IMG/VR virus record: IMGVR_UViG_3300029787_000195
Location: 1-32,759 of that record
Length of the DNA: 32,759 nucleotides
From: a virus
Direction: 5' to 3' (one strand)
Shown here: positions 15,155-22,737 of the stretch, piece by piece
Numbering within the stretch: the first letter of the stretch is position 1
Layout: each line of letters begins with the position of its first letter
The notes under the pieces: model-generated
Databases searched by the model: none
What the model was told of the DNA's origin: nothing
The model's input: the letters and a program-made list of their open reading frames with translations, nothing else
Made by a program: the position numbers and the translations under genes

Positions 15155-15744
15155 TAAAGCCTCGCGCTGATAAAGATGTCGCTCTCGCTGTAACTTGCGC
15201 GGTCGATGTTGGTCACGTTGTCGGGCGTGCCTTCTGTCGCGTCCACAAAACGCGCCTCGCTTAGTTTGCTTTCATACAAGCCAAAAAGCGTTTGCGTGAG
15301 CGCCGCACTATTGACCAAGGCATAAGAGATGTCGGCGGCCAAGCGAGCGGACAGCGTCTCAATAAGGAGTTGGTCGTACTCGTTGGGGTCGGTCACGCGC
15401 GCAACGTAAATCATTTTGAAGGGCGTGGTGCTTGAAACAATTTTGCGGCCCTCAACTCTGAACACGGTGTCCAAATCTTGGGCGCGCAGCACCCGCAAGC
15501 AATACGGGTCTGTCGGCAATGTGTGCTGATGCTCAAACTCAAATGCCGGTGTCTCGGTATCTGCCGCCAAACTGGTTCTCCGGATGAGGCAGTTCCATGG
15601 ATGGGCGCGGAATACAGAGTCGCGAACAAACTCAAAGCGTTGATTGCATACACGCGCGGCGCGGCTGTCTTCCGTCAATGCAATAATGTTACTTGCGCCA
15701 ATCATGTTGAGCGCGCTGTTACAAATGTCGACGTCAGATGCCAT
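15154..15744 (-). CDS. Tail tubular protein A (adaptor), 196 aa
   Basis: MASDVDICNSALNMIGASNI, followed by RVCNQRFEFVRDSVFRAHPW and NCLIRRTSLA, is the classic N-terminus of gp11-like head-to-tail adaptor proteins. The C-terminal half (DQLLIETLSARLAADISYAL, LYESKLSEARFVDATEGTPD) also fits. It forms the dodecameric ring between portal and nozzle. ATG 15744 follows GAGG. A hairpin terminator lies just upstream at 15754-15785, so its expression probably depends on partial read-through from the capsid genes. Confidence 0.93.
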   Translation of the reverse strand: MASDVDICNSALNMIGASNIIALTEDSRAARVCNQRFEFVRDSVFRAHPWNCLIRRTSLAADTETPAFEFEHQHTLPTDPYCLRVLRAQDLDTVFRVEGRKIVSSTTPFKMIYVARVTDPNEYDQLLIETLSARLAADISYALVNSAALTQTLFGLYESKLSEARFVDATEGTPDNVTNIDRASYSESDIFISARL

Positions 15745-15753
15745 TGTGATTCC

Positions 15754-15785
15754 TCAAAAGAAGCGGGGGGCTCGCGCCCCCCGTT
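15754..15785 (-). terminator. GC-rich hairpin between capsid and tail genes
   Basis: CGGGGGGC (15764-15771) pairs with GCCCCCCG (15776-15783) around loop TCGC, eight perfect base pairs. On the minus strand it is followed by CTTCTTTT, a broken U-run. It probably acts as a leaky terminator or 3'-end stabiliser, raising head relative to tail transcripts. Confidence 0.75.
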
Positions 15786-15789
15786 TCAA

Positions 15790-16293
15790 TCAGTCAACGA
15801 TGTAGGTAATCAAGAACGACAAGTCGCCAGCGGTATCGCCAGCGGCGTCAAACTTGAGTCCCACAAAGTAATGGGTGTTGGGGTCGGTGCTGTCGCCAGC
15901 ATCTTCAAAAACCTTTTGACCCATTAGGTTGATGTTTCTCGCTTCAAAAGCAACTTCCGTGCCGGTCGTAACAGCACCGCGAAGGTCGGTGATGGCGCTT
16001 GCGTAGCAATCGTCATCCTTGGCCGTCACGTTTCCGTCGCTCGTGTACAGCCCAACATCACAAGTATTGGTCGTGCCACTGTCGAGGTCGTCGTTGTATA
16101 GCTTGATGCTAACAACGGCGGCTCCGGTTGGGATCGGTGCCAACATTACGGTGTCCGTGGCCGACAGATCACCGGCAGCCAAAGCAATGGTGCCAGCGGC
16201 AACGCGCATGGAACCGTGCAATTGGCTGGCCGGGGAAAATACCGGCGGGTCTGCAACGAAATTCGAAGCAAGAGTCTGATTCACATTAGCCAT
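15790..16293 (-). CDS. Putative head decoration or minor capsid protein, 167 aa
   Basis: Directly follows the major capsid gene with only 13 bp between and has one of the best ribosome sites in the late region (AAGGAGGACTGAATA-ATG), implying high output. It begins MANVNQTLASNFVADPPVFS and is rich in Ala, Thr, Asp and Gly with alternating beta-type stretches (SMRVAAGTIALAAGDLSATD, AVVSIKLYNDDLDSGTTNTC) and no charged clusters. This composition suits a trimeric capsid decoration protein; homology not recognised beyond that. Its own terminator hairpin follows. Confidence 0.65.
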   Translation of the reverse strand: MANVNQTLASNFVADPPVFSPASQLHGSMRVAAGTIALAAGDLSATDTVMLAPIPTGAAVVSIKLYNDDLDSGTTNTCDVGLYTSDGNVTAKDDDCYASAITDLRGAVTTGTEVAFEARNINLMGQKVFEDAGDSTDPNTHYFVGLKFDAAGDTAGDLSFLITYIVD

Positions 16294-16306
16294 TATTCAG
16301 TCCTCC

Positions 16307-17167
16307 TTACTCGGAACACGCGATTTCAACTACTTTATTTTCCTCCATCCGAGTCGAACCGAATGTCGCACAGTAGTAAATCTGAGTTGAAAATGACTTG
16401 TCTGCACGCTCTTCGATGCGCGCCATGACATCCTTACCAATGGCAAGTTTCATGCCGTCCTGCGCAAACGCATAGCACAGGCGATCCGAACTGCCGTCGA
16501 CCTTTAGCCGGTTGGAAACGATAAACTCGAAACCGACAAAAGTATTTATGTCACCTTGGACGAGAGCCTTCACAGTGTTGAAATCTGAACTTGTGACAGT
16601 CGTTGAATTCAACAGGTCTTCAATTTGCTCAGGCGAGACAACGATGAATCGCTTGATGCTGGGGTCGACCGAGTTGGCATCGAGCAGTTTTTTCGCGCTA
16701 ACGAGTTTTGCAATCGTTAGGCCTGCACCGCCAACGGCGATCTTTTGACCAGATGGGAACGACGTTGTCGTGCTGCCGTCTTTTCCGGTCTTTGCGTCAC
16801 CACCAAGAGCGTCAATGATCGTGTCGTCCATCGCACGCCCGATCCCAGCGGCTGCCGCGCGGGCATAGCTGGAGGTCGGGTCGATCAACATGCGAACCTT
16901 ATCCGCATCGTCAACCAAATCCGCCCATTCAAACGTGGTCAAAGAAACCTGACGCCTGCTATGGGGGGTCGTAACAAGTGGAGTGTCAGAATGTCTCGAC
17001 GTTCTGGCTACCGCCGCTGCCTCTCCGACCTGATCGAAGAAAGCCTTTTCACCGACAACGCTTTCAACGTCGACGGCTGGCCGCAACAAACTTCCCATCT
17101 GTTGCGACAACATTGAGACGTTTGATGAAAACTGGTTCACAAACGCCGTAGTGATTTGGGTACTCAT
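16307..17167 (-). CDS. Major capsid protein, 286 aa
   Basis: The order scaffold - small gene - this gene - tail adaptor and the sequence support a HK97-fold capsid protein: N-terminal arm MSTQITTAFVNQFSSNVSML, then RRQVSLTTFEWADLVDDADK and VRMLIDPTSSYARAAAAGIG, and VSAKKLLDANSVDPSIKRFI followed by VVSPEQIEDLL. These resemble the Phage_capsid_2-type group of podovirus capsids. A single long coding region of 286 aa without protease gene suggests no processing by a dedicated protease. ATG 17167 has AGGAGC. An 84-bp noncoding gap with a small hairpin precedes it. Confidence 0.9.
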   Translation of the reverse strand: MSTQITTAFVNQFSSNVSMLSQQMGSLLRPAVDVESVVGEKAFFDQVGEAAAVARTSRHSDTPLVTTPHSRRQVSLTTFEWADLVDDADKVRMLIDPTSSYARAAAAGIGRAMDDTIIDALGGDAKTGKDGSTTTSFPSGQKIAVGGAGLTIAKLVSAKKLLDANSVDPSIKRFIVVSPEQIEDLLNSTTVTSSDFNTVKALVQGDINTFVGFEFIVSNRLKVDGSSDRLCYAFAQDGMKLAIGKDVMARIEERADKSFSTQIYYCATFGSTRMEENKVVEIACSE

Positions 17168-17205
17168 ATGCCCAAGCTCCTACAGTTGAGTTGTTAAGAC
17201 GTTTG

Positions 17206-17229
17206 CGTAAGTTACCGGGCAAAAGCCCG
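17206..17229. other. Short hairpin in the capsid gene leader
   Basis: CGGGC (17216-17220) and GCCCG (17225-17229) form a 5-bp stem with an AAAA loop in the 84-bp gap before the capsid gene, an unusual gap in an otherwise overlapping operon. No U-run follows. A lone CGTAAGT (17206-17212) is next to it but lacks a partner. mRNA processing or stabilisation is possible. Confidence 0.3.
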
Positions 17230-17251
17230 ACTCACTTGCTGCTTGGGGCAG

Positions 17252-17422
17252 CTACTCCGCGTCACTCACACGCTTGCGCCGGGGGGCTTTTGCAGGCTTG
17301 TCCTCGGATTTTAAAAACTCCATGTACTTTTTTGCCAAGTCCACGGGATCGTTTACGGTGCGCGCACTGCCAAACTCAACGGCAAGGCGCAGACATTCCA
17401 AACGCAACTCCACGCTATCCAT
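17252..17422 (-). CDS. Small conserved-type phage protein between scaffold and capsid, 56 aa
   Basis: Too short for usual ORF cut-offs but well supported. ATG 17422 overlaps the scaffold stop by 8 nt (ATGGATAG), a GAGAGAG ribosome site precedes it, and the frame is open to TAG at 17252. The product begins MDSVELRLECLRLAVEFGS, continues with VDLAKKYMEFLK and ends in a basic tail (KAPRRKRVSDAE). Small helical proteins with this opening are common beside podovirus scaffold/capsid genes; function unknown, perhaps assembly. Confidence 0.8.
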   Translation of the reverse strand: MDSVELRLECLRLAVEFGSARTVNDPVDLAKKYMEFLKSEDKPAKAPRRKRVSDAE

Positions 17423-18215
17423 GAAGCTGCTCTCTCAAGCGCAACACCTCGCCAACCACACGGTCGTGATCGGGGTGCATTTTTTCCCAATAAGGAGAGT
17501 TCTTTGCCGTCATCTCACTGATGCGCGCCTGCAAGTCTGTCTCGCTAATGCCCGGTCTGCTATCGCGCCCGGCAAGCTCATCCTCGGCAAACTGGTCAGC
17601 AACGTAATCGCTGAGCTTAACCATAAACCGAACCAACTCAGGATTGTCGCCAAGCAAACTACCGTCTGCCAATTGTATCTCTGTTAAGTCAGGCGCTTCA
17701 AACTCGCGCAATAATTCGTTGGCGCGTTCCATTTTTGCGTCAAACTCGCCGCCAAATTCTTGCCGCAATTCTGTTTCGATCTCGCCGCGTTGCGTCTCAA
17801 TCGCTTCCTCAGACATTGTGCCGAACTGGCTGGCAAACTCATCGTATGCTTGCGCCAGTTGCGTGGCCTGCCGTCCGGTCAAGCCACTGTTGTGCGCGGC
17901 ATCGCGGAACCAGTCGGCCATATCGCCAGACAACTCGCCAAGCTCATAGTCACCGGACTCAGCCGGTCGACCGAGCTTGTTATATACTAAGTCCCAATCT
18001 TCATCGGTTGCCCAGTTGCCAGGGATGGCAACCTTTTCCGCGCCAACCATTTTTTGCGCGTTGATGAAACTTTTGGCCATCGCCTCAACGCTGCCAATCT
18101 GTTGCAACGATGGGTCGGCACTTAGCTCAGGGGGTAATGTTGAAAGCCAATCTCCTTCGCCAGACGGTGCCTGCCCGGTCTCGACCGGAGCCGCCGCTAC
18201 CTGTTCCTCGGACAC
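17415..18215 (-). CDS. Capsid assembly scaffolding protein, 266 aa
   Basis: Acidic, Gln/Glu/Ala-rich and largely helical, with the podovirus scaffold phrases WLSTLPPELSADPSLQQIGS, EAMAKSFINAQKMVG and VAIPGNWATDEDWDLVYNKL followed by GRP. The C-terminal helix (PYWEKMHPDHDRVVGEVLRL) would contact the capsid protein. Starts with GTG at 18215 behind AGAGAGG. Lies between the portal/Bbp19-like genes and the capsid, as expected. It builds the procapsid and leaves before DNA filling. Confidence 0.9.
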   Translation of the reverse strand: MSEEQVAAAPVETGQAPSGEGDWLSTLPPELSADPSLQQIGSVEAMAKSFINAQKMVGAEKVAIPGNWATDEDWDLVYNKLGRPAESGDYELGELSGDMADWFRDAAHNSGLTGRQATQLAQAYDEFASQFGTMSEEAIETQRGEIETELRQEFGGEFDAKMERANELLREFEAPDLTEIQLADGSLLGDNPELVRFMVKLSDYVADQFAEDELAGRDSRPGISETDLQARISEMTAKNSPYWEKMHPDHDRVVGEVLRLREQLHG

Positions 18216-18218
18216 TGC

Positions 18219-18419
18219 TTACCTCTCTTTCTGTTTGATGATGTTATACAAAAACAACACGACATCGCGTTGCCCTTCTCTAAACGCCGTCTCATCTGAG
18301 TTTGGCGTATAACTCGTTTTCCACAGACCAAAGCGGGCGCCCAAGTCCTCAAGAACTTTTTGGCCGTCTTCGCTGTTTAGGACCGACCGATAAGTCGCTT
18401 TCAAATCTTTTGGCGTCAT
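18219..18419 (-). CDS. Bbp19-like small structural protein, 66 aa
   Basis: The pattern NSEDGQKVLEDLGARFGLWK followed by ETAFREGQRDVVLFLYNII matches the Bbp19-like family found between portal and scaffold genes in podoviruses (named after Bordetella phage BPP-1). ATG 18419 overlaps the portal stop (ATGA); the scaffold begins 3 nt after its stop. Role in the virion is not established. Confidence 0.82.
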   Translation of the reverse strand: MTPKDLKATYRSVLNSEDGQKVLEDLGARFGLWKTSYTPNSDETAFREGQRDVVLFLYNIIKQKER

Positions 18420-20056
18420 GCCACCGCGCTAATCGCTTGTTGCGCCTCGGGGCTTACCTCATCCACCGCCCGCATGGCGGGTGCCGCGTTGCCAGCCGCT
18501 TCAGCCATTTGCTGAGCCGCTTGCAGTTGCGCCTCCGCTTGCATCGCTTGCGCGCGCTGTTGCCTCAAGCCCAATACCTCGCCGTCGCCACGCACCACAG
18601 TGGCGGGCGTGCCGGTGACCTTGATGATGTGCTTGGCTAAGCCATCGGTGTCGAGGTAATCGCCAACCGATTGGTCAAGATTCATAAGCGGCATCAGGAA
18701 CTCAATCATCTGCAAGATGCCTTGTATGTCACCGCTGCGCTGCGCTTTCGCCAGCGGGCTCACGTACTCAATATCTATGTTGCCATCGCGCAGTGCGGCG
18801 GGTGCTGGGGCAAATGCCTTTTGCGCGCTAAGTATCTCAAAGCAACGACCGATAAGCGGTTGAAGCAACTCAGCTTGGAGCCTGCCGAGAACTGGCCCGA
18901 GCAGACGCATTTTTTCCTCGGTCCTTTGAATCACCTCGGTCGCCGTCATTTGCGGACCTTGGCCAAGAATTAGTTGGTCAACGTAAAACGCGGCGCGGAT
19001 CGCTTGGCGGCGCTGCTCCAACTGCAACTCGCCCAAGGGATTGTTGGCGCCGATGTTTAGCGGCTCAATGCGGTCGCGGGTGCCGCTTCTATAAAAGTTT
19101 AGACCGCCGGGGGTGGTACGCACGGGAGCCATGAAACCGTCATCAGGCACCATAAGAGGCGGGTGAATTTGCAACTGCGCTGCCCGTATGACCACCTCGG
19201 ACATCTTATTAATCATGCGCGTGTCTGCTAATGCAGTCATCGCAGGGGATCGCCCGTACCCCATCTCAAACGAGGCCTTTAGAAACCTCGGTACACAATA
19301 TGGGAAAGAGTCAAAACCCGACTCCCCGATGATCATCTTGTCATCGGGGTCAAGGTGTATCGAGGCAAACGGCTTATTGGCTGAGTTGCGCTTGCGCGGG
19401 TTCCGCACATCACGGGGTGCAACAATGTGCAACAATTCGATTTCTGCGTAAGGGTCTTGTTCGTTAAGTTTTGCAATTCGTTGTGTAACCTCTTGCTCAC
19501 CGAATTGCCGCACCGCTGCGCGCGCTGTGGTTTTGTATTTCCTGAATACAGTATCAACGCGCCCTTGTTCGTTCTCGCTTACATAACACTCTGCAATATG
19601 CCGAGTGGAAAACCTGAAACCGTCGTCGTTGTCGTTCTCAATGAAAATGACAGCGGTGCCAAACGTGACCAAATCGCTGTAAAGCTCATGGATTTGCTCT
19701 TGGAAGTTTGAGCGCGCCAAGTGCTGGTACATGACATCGGTCGCGCCTTCGAGCCACTCCTTTGCCTCATCGTCGCCGTTAAGCTCGTCGTTCTCATAAC
19801 GCAACGAAAACCAAGGCGTGGCGGCGTTGGTCAGCATGCCGTGCAGGCTGGCAGACATTAACTCAGCGGCGTGGATTGCCGTGCCATCATAAATAAGCTC
19901 CGTGCGCTTGTCGCCGGATGTGCGCTTTTTTGTGATGTCGGCTTTCCTGGGAACAATGTAATCAGCAATCTCTTGCCAATGGCTTTCCCAGTTCTGGCGC
20001 TGCGTTTGCAATGTGCCGTAACGCTTCAACAGCATTGCGGCGCGAGGGTCATCCAT
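18416..20056 (-). CDS. Portal protein (head-tail connector), 546 aa
   Basis: T7 gp8-type connector: N-terminal YGTLQTQRQNWESHWQEIAD and YIVPRKADIT, then IHAAELMSASLHGMLTNAAT followed by PWFSLR, and the C-terminal QLILGQGPQMTATEVIQRTE and RLLGPVLGRLQAELLQPLIG are family hallmarks. It forms the dodecameric ring at the packaging vertex. Length about 546 aa is normal. The C-terminus has an extended Gln/Ala-rich helix (QRAQAMQAEAQLQAAQQMAE), the barrel helix of P22-like portals in shorter form. ATG 20056 lies 1 nt after the preceding stop. Confidence 0.95.
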   Translation of the reverse strand: MDDPRAAMLLKRYGTLQTQRQNWESHWQEIADYIVPRKADITKKRTSGDKRTELIYDGTAIHAAELMSASLHGMLTNAATPWFSLRYENDELNGDDEAKEWLEGATDVMYQHLARSNFQEQIHELYSDLVTFGTAVIFIENDNDDGFRFSTRHIAECYVSENEQGRVDTVFRKYKTTARAAVRQFGEQEVTQRIAKLNEQDPYAEIELLHIVAPRDVRNPRKRNSANKPFASIHLDPDDKMIIGESGFDSFPYCVPRFLKASFEMGYGRSPAMTALADTRMINKMSEVVIRAAQLQIHPPLMVPDDGFMAPVRTTPGGLNFYRSGTRDRIEPLNIGANNPLGELQLEQRRQAIRAAFYVDQLILGQGPQMTATEVIQRTEEKMRLLGPVLGRLQAELLQPLIGRCFEILSAQKAFAPAPAALRDGNIDIEYVSPLAKAQRSGDIQGILQMIEFLMPLMNLDQSVGDYLDTDGLAKHIIKVTGTPATVVRGDGEVLGLRQQRAQAMQAEAQLQAAQQMAEAAGNAAPAMRAVDEVSPEAQQAISAVA

Positions 20057-20057
20057 T

Positions 20058-20276
20058 CTATTGGCCTAGCAAAGTTTTCTTTGTGGTGGGCGCTTCAGTC
20101 GTGAGACCCATGCCACCCGTGACACGCGCGGCCTGAGTGCCACGGCGGCGGGCTGCCCGCTTTTCCACGCGCTCCGGTTCCTTCGTGTCCTTGGGCTTTA
20201 TAGGCGGGTCGGGAGATATCGGAGGGGGCGGAGGTGGAGGAGGCGGGCTGGGAACTTTGGGACTAAGGAAACCCAT
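20058..20276 (-). CDS. Small proline-rich basic protein, 72 aa
   Basis: Starts with ATG 20276, overlapping the terminase stop (TGATG); the codon before it is TTG, not ATG. After MGFLSPKVPS comes an uninterrupted run of nine prolines, then DPPIKPKDTKEPERVEKRAA and a basic RRR stretch. Disordered throughout. Such proline-rich short proteins between terminase and portal are common in podoviruses, with unknown function. Confidence 0.75.
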   Translation of the reverse strand: MGFLSPKVPSPPPPPPPPPISPDPPIKPKDTKEPERVEKRAARRRGTQAARVTGGMGLTTEAPTTKKTLLGQ

Positions 20277-21580
20277 CAAACTGCTCCTTGATGCTCAAAC
20301 GGGTTGTAATTCATTTCAGCAACCCGTTGCGGGGGCTTGCCGTCAAAAGTGGTCATGCGCTCCATACCGACACTCAGGTATCGAAAGCTATCGGCGGCAT
20401 GTGATGCCCAATCGTGGACGGGCTGGTCTCTGAATTTGCGGGTGCGCTCGTTATAGGCGCGGTGATAATGGCGCAGGGCTTCAAGCCCCTTGCGAGTGTT
20501 GTCTCGGTCAAACCAACAACGCGGGATCGTCATGCGTGCGGCGTGTATGCCGTCCTCGACCGGCAGCCGTGGCACAACCCGAAAGTTTAAGCCCAGGCTA
20601 TACGCTGCCTCGCGGCGGCTTTTGCCTGTGCCTAGCTCTTTGACCTCAAGGTCATGCGGGCCGTAGTGGTTGCCGTAGGTGTAACCCTTGCTGTTAAGCT
20701 CCGCGATATAATGCGGCAGCCCTTCGCCACGGTTCTCGTAGTAATCGATCACATGAATTTGGCCGCGCCCAATGTTTTGGGTCATCCAAATCGATGTGTA
20801 ATCGTGCATGCCGATGTCCCACCACGTGTCGACCTTAATCTGTGGTTGGTGCGGCACGCTGGTTATGCGCCCCTTGTCGTCAGCGTCTTGCAACTCTTTT
20901 CCAAAGATGGCGCCCGGTACGTTCGCAACCCAACTGCACTCGAATTCTTGATTGTACTGGTCGTCGGTCATGGTCGCCTTGGCGGCGGCCAGTTCTTCCT
21001 CATCCAACAAGTGGGTTTCGCTGGCCTTGTACATCTTGCGCGCCCAGCCTTTGGTGCTGGCCGCCGTCTCCCACAAATCGTGAAAGTAATTATGGCCGTG
21101 CGGCGTGCCTAAAAACGCACAACTGCCTTTGCGCTCCGCCATAGCGGGGCGCAATATCTCAGGAAACAAACTCTCGGGGCAGTCTGCCGTCTCATCGATG
21201 ACCGCCATGTCCAAATAAATGCCCCTGAGACTTGAGGGGTTTTCCGATCCCAAAAGGGAGATGCGGGCGCCGTTTGCCAAGTCGCAGCGCAGTTCTGTCT
21301 CGTGATACTTGGTGCCGGGTATGCGCTCGCTGAATTGTTTTAAGTAGTCCCAAGCCACGTTTTTGGCTTGCCTGTACGTGGGCGCCACATATGCCAAGCG
21401 CGGGTTTGGTTTCTTTTCCTCAATGGCGCGTTTCAATAGGTGGTTTATGGCGCACACGGTTTTTCCAAAACGGCGATGCATCACCAAAACACAAAAGCGA
21501 TTGGCATCAAGTAGCTTATGGACCTCGCGCTGCAACGGGCGCGGCGTGTAACCGATGTCGATCTCGTTCTTTTTTGCCAT
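20276..21580 (-). CDS. terL: Terminase large subunit, 434 aa
   Basis: Packaging motor ATPase and headful/site nuclease. N-terminal ATPase: adenine motif YTPRPLQREVHKLLD, variant Walker A HRRFGKTVCA, Walker B LDMAVIDETAD, and coupling motif CAFLGTPHG. C-terminal RNase H-like nuclease: first Asp in DTWWDIGMHDYTSIWM, then HVIDYYENRGEGLPHYIAEL, and the last acidic pair in WASHAADSFRYL. Length 434 aa is slightly short but normal for this clade. ATG 21580 shares a base with the preceding stop (TAATG). The small subunit gene is separated from it by six tiny genes and a 300-bp gap, which is unusual. Confidence 0.96.
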   Translation of the reverse strand: MAKKNEIDIGYTPRPLQREVHKLLDANRFCVLVMHRRFGKTVCAINHLLKRAIEEKKPNPRLAYVAPTYRQAKNVAWDYLKQFSERIPGTKYHETELRCDLANGARISLLGSENPSSLRGIYLDMAVIDETADCPESLFPEILRPAMAERKGSCAFLGTPHGHNYFHDLWETAASTKGWARKMYKASETHLLDEEELAAAKATMTDDQYNQEFECSWVANVPGAIFGKELQDADDKGRITSVPHQPQIKVDTWWDIGMHDYTSIWMTQNIGRGQIHVIDYYENRGEGLPHYIAELNSKGYTYGNHYGPHDLEVKELGTGKSRREAAYSLGLNFRVVPRLPVEDGIHAARMTIPRCWFDRDNTRKGLEALRHYHRAYNERTRKFRDQPVHDWASHAADSFRYLSVGMERMTTFDGKPPQRVAEMNYNPFEHQGAV

Positions 21581-21741
21581 TAGTGCATGGTTTCGCTTGG
21601 CGCGATGTAGTGCGGGCTTTCCATAGGCGCCATCAGGAGTCTCAAAAAAAACTCGGCGTCCTCTTGGTCGGCAAAGCCATCAAAAAACAATGCAAGGCGC
21701 ACCGTGCCATCGGGCGCGTTTACGCAATAGGCGCTATACAT
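21580..21741 (-). CDS. Tiny hypothetical protein, 53 aa
   Basis: Below usual ORF limits but linked by overlaps on both sides: ATG 21741 shares a base with the upstream stop (TGATG), and its TAA shares a base with the terminase ATG (TAATG). Sequence MYSAYCVNAPDGTVRLALFF then DGFADQEDAEFFLRLLMA and a short tail. It looks like a compact alpha/beta protein with a beta hairpin and a helix, unlike the basic neighbours. Function unknown. Confidence 0.72.
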   Translation of the reverse strand: MYSAYCVNAPDGTVRLALFFDGFADQEDAEFFLRLLMAPMESPHYIAPSETMH

Positions 21742-21974
21742 CAGCGGAACCGCCGGGTTCTTCTCATAATGCTTTTGGGTTGCTGGCTGAATTGCTTGCC
21801 AGCGGCCTTGTCCTTGCGCTTCTTCGCGGTTGTGGCGGCATACTGTGCCGGGCTCAGGCTTTTAATGGCGGCCTCGGGTAAGTAACGCTCGCCGGTCTCG
21901 CTGCTTTTCTTGCCGCTTTTCGTGCGCCACTTCTGGTCGCTCCAGTTTTTAAGGCTGCGCTGCGAGGATTTCAT
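21741..21974 (-). CDS. Small basic protein, DUF5872-like, 77 aa
   Basis: The phrase DQKWRTKSGKKSSETGERYL followed by PEAAIKSLSPAQYAATTAKK matches a small phage/virus domain I know as DUF5872-like (function unknown). Very Lys/Arg/Ser-rich, probably nucleic-acid binding. ATG 21974 is chosen because it overlaps the upstream TGA (TGATG); the longer start at 22043 would run deep into the previous gene. Confidence 0.72.
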   Translation of the reverse strand: MKSSQRSLKNWSDQKWRTKSGKKSSETGERYLPEAAIKSLSPAQYAATTAKKRKDKAAGKQFSQQPKSIMRRTRRFR

Positions 21975-22156
21975 CAGTTGCGATAGCCTCCACCGCGCGC
22001 CTTGTATTGTTTGGCCAGCAATTGCGCTTTGCGCGCCGACCATTGGCCAGCGGCGGTGCCTTGTACGGCGCGACCCATGATGCTCTTAAACAGGCGCTTG
22101 CGCATGCCGGGCTGGGTGTAGTTCCCGGCTTTGTTTACGCTACTTTTTTTTGCCAT
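21974..22156 (-). CDS. Small basic conserved phage protein, 60 aa
   Basis: MAKKSSVNKAGNYTQPGMRK and RLFKSIMGRAV then GQWSARKAQLLAKQYKARGG form a pattern seen in small basic proteins of podoviruses and cyanophages, encoded near terminase genes. ATG 22156 lies inside the 3' end of the 28-aa gene, whose stop is in another frame across an A8 run. Function unknown; high Lys/Arg content suggests DNA contact. Confidence 0.78.
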   Translation of the reverse strand: MAKKSSVNKAGNYTQPGMRKRLFKSIMGRAVQGTAAGQWSARKAQLLAKQYKARGGGYRN

Positions 22157-22226
22157 ATTTCTTTGAGTTGCGGCGCATCATGGAAGCGTTCTTCTTCTTT
22201 GGTTTGCCGTAGTGGGTGCCGGGCAT
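22140..22226 (-). CDS. Tiny Lys/Arg-rich peptide, 28 aa
   Basis: ATG 22226 shares a base with the upstream TGA (TGATG). The frame reads MPGTHYGKPKKKNASMMRRN SKKYGKKK in two blocks and stops at 22140. Peptides starting MPGTHYGKPKKK occur beside terminase clusters in other podoviruses, which supports it despite its size. Its last codons overlap the next gene start by 17 nt, and an A8 tract (22143-22150 on the minus strand) lies in the overlap. Confidence 0.65.
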   Translation of the reverse strand: MPGTHYGKPKKKNASMMRRNSKKYGKKK

Positions 22227-22438
22227 CAGAACTCTCCTGGGCGCTTAACCGAATTTGGGTCTTTTTTGCGGCGGCGCAGGGCTTTAATGAAATTTTGACC
22301 CGCCGCCGACATCATAAACTCACTCGGGCGCACGACGCTGCTTGGGTCGCTTTCTTTCATAAAGCGTTTCATTAACGACATCTCAGATTTCGTGATGTCT
22401 GTAATTTTTTTGGCGCCTTTGCCTTTGGTTTCAGGCAT
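22226..22438 (-). CDS. Small basic hypothetical protein, 70 aa
   Basis: ATG 22438 overlaps the upstream stop; its own TGA shares a base with the next ATG. Contains a duplicated short motif: DPSSVVRPSEF near residue 31 and DPNSVKRPGEF at the C-terminus, separated by a Lys/Arg helix (FIKALRRRKK). That internal repeat suggests a two-armed protein binding two copies of the same target. Function unknown. Confidence 0.72.
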   Translation of the reverse strand: MPETKGKGAKKITDITKSEMSLMKRFMKESDPSSVVRPSEFMMSAAGQNFIKALRRRKKDPNSVKRPGEF

Positions 22439-22737
22439 TACGATTTATTCCTTTTGCTTATGGCGGCGGCCTTGCGTTTTGCATCCGCCTTTGAACTCGC
22501 GCCCCACGCCTTGAGAGAGAGCAGCAAGCGCGTGGGGCGCCCCTTTTCGTCGCGCTCAGGGCCACGCATGTTGCCCATGCGCGCCAAAAAGGATGCACGG
22601 CGCGGGTTGTCGCCGCTTTTTACCGGGCGCTTGAGATCGCTGCCGGGGTTGGCGCGCTCGTAGCTGCGGCGGCCCGCCTCGTTGAGGCCGCCTTTTTTGT
22701 TTTTGCCCGCTTTGCGAGTCCATGCAGGGCTGGCCAT
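22438..22737 (-). CDS. Basic protein, DUF6321-like, 99 aa
   Basis: MASPAWTRKAGKNKKGGLNE then AGRRSYERANPGSDLKRPVK, SGDNPRRASFLARMGNMRG and GRPTRLLLSLKAWGASS match a phage family I recognise as DUF6321-like, function unknown. Strongly basic. ATG 22737 has AGGAG upstream, better than the longer start at 22755. First gene after the 300-bp noncoding island that follows the small terminase gene. Confidence 0.78.
   Translation of the reverse strand: MASPAWTRKAGKNKKGGLNEAGRRSYERANPGSDLKRPVKSGDNPRRASFLARMGNMRGPERDEKGRPTRLLLSLKAWGASSKADAKRKAAAISKRNKS

Noticed and set aside
17206-17212. CGTAAGT as another operator before the capsid gene
   Set aside because: Only one half-site; no inverted partner at the 6-5-6 spacing.
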